Positions 62,506 to 64,000 of a DNA stretch of 64,000 nucleotides are shown one piece after another. The stretch comes from Corynebacterium zhongnanshanii (lineage in GTDB: Bacteria; Actinomycetota; Actinomycetes; Mycobacteriales; Mycobacteriaceae). The notes below the pieces were generated by a model. It was given only the letters and a program-made list of their open reading frames with translations. It did not search any database and was not told the origin of the DNA. The position numbers and the translations under genes were made by a program. The stretch is from NCBI RefSeq assembly GCF_014490575.1, contig NZ_CP061033.1, positions 1,674,001-1,738,000 of the forward strand. Reading direction: 5' to 3'. Position 1 is the stretch's first letter, and every line of letters begins with the position of its first letter.

Positions 62506-64000
62506 TCAGTATGTTGCTTCTATCCTCCACTGTGTTCCTTTGCTGACAAGTAGGTATGCGCTGGTGGTACCGTCGGCATCTTCGGCGCTGACTTGCAGGC
62601 GCGCGTAGCGTTTTCCTTCGGCCCACCACTGTTCATCGACGGGCCACGGCCCTGCCCACCCTGTGATGGTGTAGCGGCGAGCACCCCACTGGAGGGTGGA
62701 CGGGCGGGCACTCAGCATGCCCCGTCCCGTCACGTACAGCGCGGTGCCGTCACTGTCTACAACCTGCACACGCGCAGCGGGGTGTACGGCAGGGGCGTTG
62801 CTGTCCGCGGGCGCCGCCGCAGGCGTTCCGATCAGCGCCGGCAGAGGCGAGATCAGCTGCCCTTCCCACGCACGGGTGGGCAGGGCTGTGATTGCCTCGG
62901 GATCCTCCTCCCCGTAGGGCACCGTCACGATGCGGCCGGCCACAGCCCGCCCGCCCTGGTGAATGGGGCGCTGCACGGCATTCATCCCGATCAGCGCTTG
63001 GGCTCGGCCCGCGGCGGCGCGAGCTGCCCGGATGCCTTCGTCGGGGCCGCCCCACAGGGGCATATCGATGGTTCCGGCGGGGACAGTGTCCAACGGGACC
63101 AGTTCGAGACATTGGATACCCGCCGGCACGTGTTCGTACTCCTGATCGTGCAGCACTGAGCCGAGGCGGGTGATCCATCCATCGAGTTGCCAGCGCACGC
63201 GCTGAGCTGTGTCCTGCTCTGTCAGGGGTTCCCGGCATCGCCAGATGCGTTCGATGACCGTTGGCCCCTCGTATCCTGCGGGCGCGGTGAGATAGGCGCG
63301 CACCGCGAGCCTGAGGCATGCGTCACCGGCAGCGCTCAGTTCCGCATGAAGCTGCGATGCCACGTGGCGTGCCACGAAGGCTGCGGTCTCTGTGCTGGCG
63401 ATGGGATGCTCTGCCTCATGGCGCACCTCCACGTGCTCTTCGCGGGCTCGTGGCGCGATGGTGCGGCTGTCCTCGTTGCAGGCGATGCGGTGCCATGGCA
63501 CCGCATCGCTGCCAAAGCGTGCTGCTACATCCGCCCGGTCCAACGCGGCAAAGTCCCGCATGGTCTTCATGCCCAGTTGCTGCAGGGTATGCACCAACGC
63601 ATAGGGGGCGTCCAGCGCCGGTTCCACGCTCATCATCGCCAAGGGAAGGTGCTCGATGAAGTGGCCGACCTGCCCTGGCGGTATGTTCTTCCCCGAGCGT
63701 GCCGCCCACACTGCGGACACCACATCGTCCGAGGTTCCGGCGAGACAATCAGCGTTAATCCTCACTGCGGCGTCCAGTAGCTTTTCCACCGCCACGTCTT
63801 CCGATCCATAGAAGTTCGCCAAGGACCCCATGGGGAAGGCCAACAGGCCAGGCCGGATGGTCTCCACGCACGCGGACACACTGTCCAGGGCGGCCACAAC
63901 ATCTTCATGGGTGGCCGCCTGCAGCATCGGGTCATCGGGGGCGATGTTCAGCGTGGGGCAGGCGGCCAGCGCATGGCGCTGCTTCATGCCCATGCGCACA
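62506..64000 (-). CDS. imuB: Mutasome protein ImuB, partial (N-terminus beyond window)
   Basis: At least 497 residues; the frame is open to the window edge, and alignment to the family suggests that roughly 60-70 N-terminal residues are missing. Y-family polymerase-like text (ETIRPGLLAFPMGSLANFYG, VEPALDAPYALVHTLQQLG, TMRDFAALDRADVAARFG) is followed by the little-finger part and a C-terminal region with WAGPWPVDEQWW typical of ImuB. It is thought to lack polymerase activity and to tether DnaE2 to the beta clamp. dnaE2 is nearby on the same strand. imuA' would lie beyond base 64000. Confidence 0.92.
   Translation of the reverse strand, partial: VRMGMKQRHALAACPTLNIAPDDPMLQAATHEDVVAALDSVSACVETIRPGLLAFPMGSLANFYGSEDVAVEKLLDAAVRINADCLAGTSDDVVSAVWAARSGKNIPPGQVGHFIEHLPLAMMSVEPALDAPYALVHTLQQLGMKTMRDFAALDRADVAARFGSDAVPWHRIACNEDSRTIAPRAREEHVEVRHEAEHPIASTETAAFVARHVASQLHAELSAAGDACLRLAVRAYLTAPAGYEGPTVIERIWRCREPLTEQDTAQRVRWQLDGWITRLGSVLHDQEYEHVPAGIQCLELVPLDTVPAGTIDMPLWGGPDEGIRAARAAAGRAQALIGMNAVQRPIHQGGRAVAGRIVTVPYGEEDPEAITALPTRAWEGQLISPLPALIGTPAAAPADSNAPAVHPAARVQVVDSDGTALYVTGRGMLSARPSTLQWGARRYTITGWAGPWPVDEQWWAEGKRYARLQVSAEDADGTTSAYLLVSKGTQWRIEATY

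Overview
The window is GC-rich and reads as chromosomal DNA from Corynebacterium or a close relative. Supporting features are a monomeric 738-residue isocitrate dehydrogenase, a fused accBC biotin carboxylase/carrier next to a DtsR-type carboxyltransferase and a small epsilon subunit, a birA-PH protein-purK-purE block facing dtsR, the metY-metX pair, DnaE2/ImuB, and many genes with a TANNNT -10 box only 6-8 nt before the start codon (leaderless type). I cannot name the species. I saw no rRNA, tRNA, CRISPR array, prophage or intact insertion sequence.

Layout. 1-3.8 kb: a partial drug/lipid-type ABC ATPase, an HNH endonuclease-like gene, and a NarL-type two-component system. 3.9-8.3 kb: a complete CUT1-type sugar (trehalose/maltose-like) importer with an intrinsic terminator. 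8.3-12.3 kb: a quinol nitric oxide reductase operon, preceded by an NsrR-like dyad, that also encodes a membrane protein with a transposase-like Cys motif and a slipin. 12.3-23.2 kb: purE-purK-PH protein-birA facing dtsR2-like-accE-maf, then a Cj0069-family gene, thtR, accBC and glpK. 23.3-28.2 kb: a DUF1707 membrane protein, an M20 amidohydrolase, and purine/pyrimidine salvage genes (PNP, phosphohexomutase, upp). 28.3-34.4 kb is the most accessory-looking part: a small helical protein paired with a signal-less NlpC/P60 hydrolase, a 58-residue protein, a duplicated-domain hypothetical protein, and three consecutive genes for Q/Y/P-rich membrane proteins with lower GC. 34.6-38.8 kb: a ribose-type ABC importer with a half-size ATPase, next to adenosine deaminase. 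38.9-44.3 kb: YihY, TrpRS, a TRIC-like protein, ExoIII and an MFS exporter. 44.4-53.6 kb: icd, metY-metX, a DUF3017 protein, folD, trmL, a DUF4272-like protein and an esterase. 53.7-64 kb: dnaE2, metQ-metNI, a YbjN-like protein, a sucrase/ferredoxin-like protein and a partial imuB.

How the genes fit together. AccBC, the small AccE and the DtsR2-like protein would form an acyl-CoA carboxylase biotinylated by BirA, but the DtsR2-like subunit appears to have lost its active-site glycine motifs. metY-metX and metQNI share a 16-bp operator of the form TAGAC-N6-GTYYA, which resembles the corynebacterial McbR site and suggests a common sulfur regulon. PNP, adenosine deaminase, Upp and perhaps the ribose-type importer form a salvage theme. 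DnaE2 and ImuB belong to the mycobacterial-type mutasome.

Best leads for something undescribed: the norB-linked membrane protein with a transposase-derived-looking zinc ribbon; the degenerate DtsR2; the Q/Y/P-rich membrane protein cluster; and the NlpC/P60 protein with its small partner.
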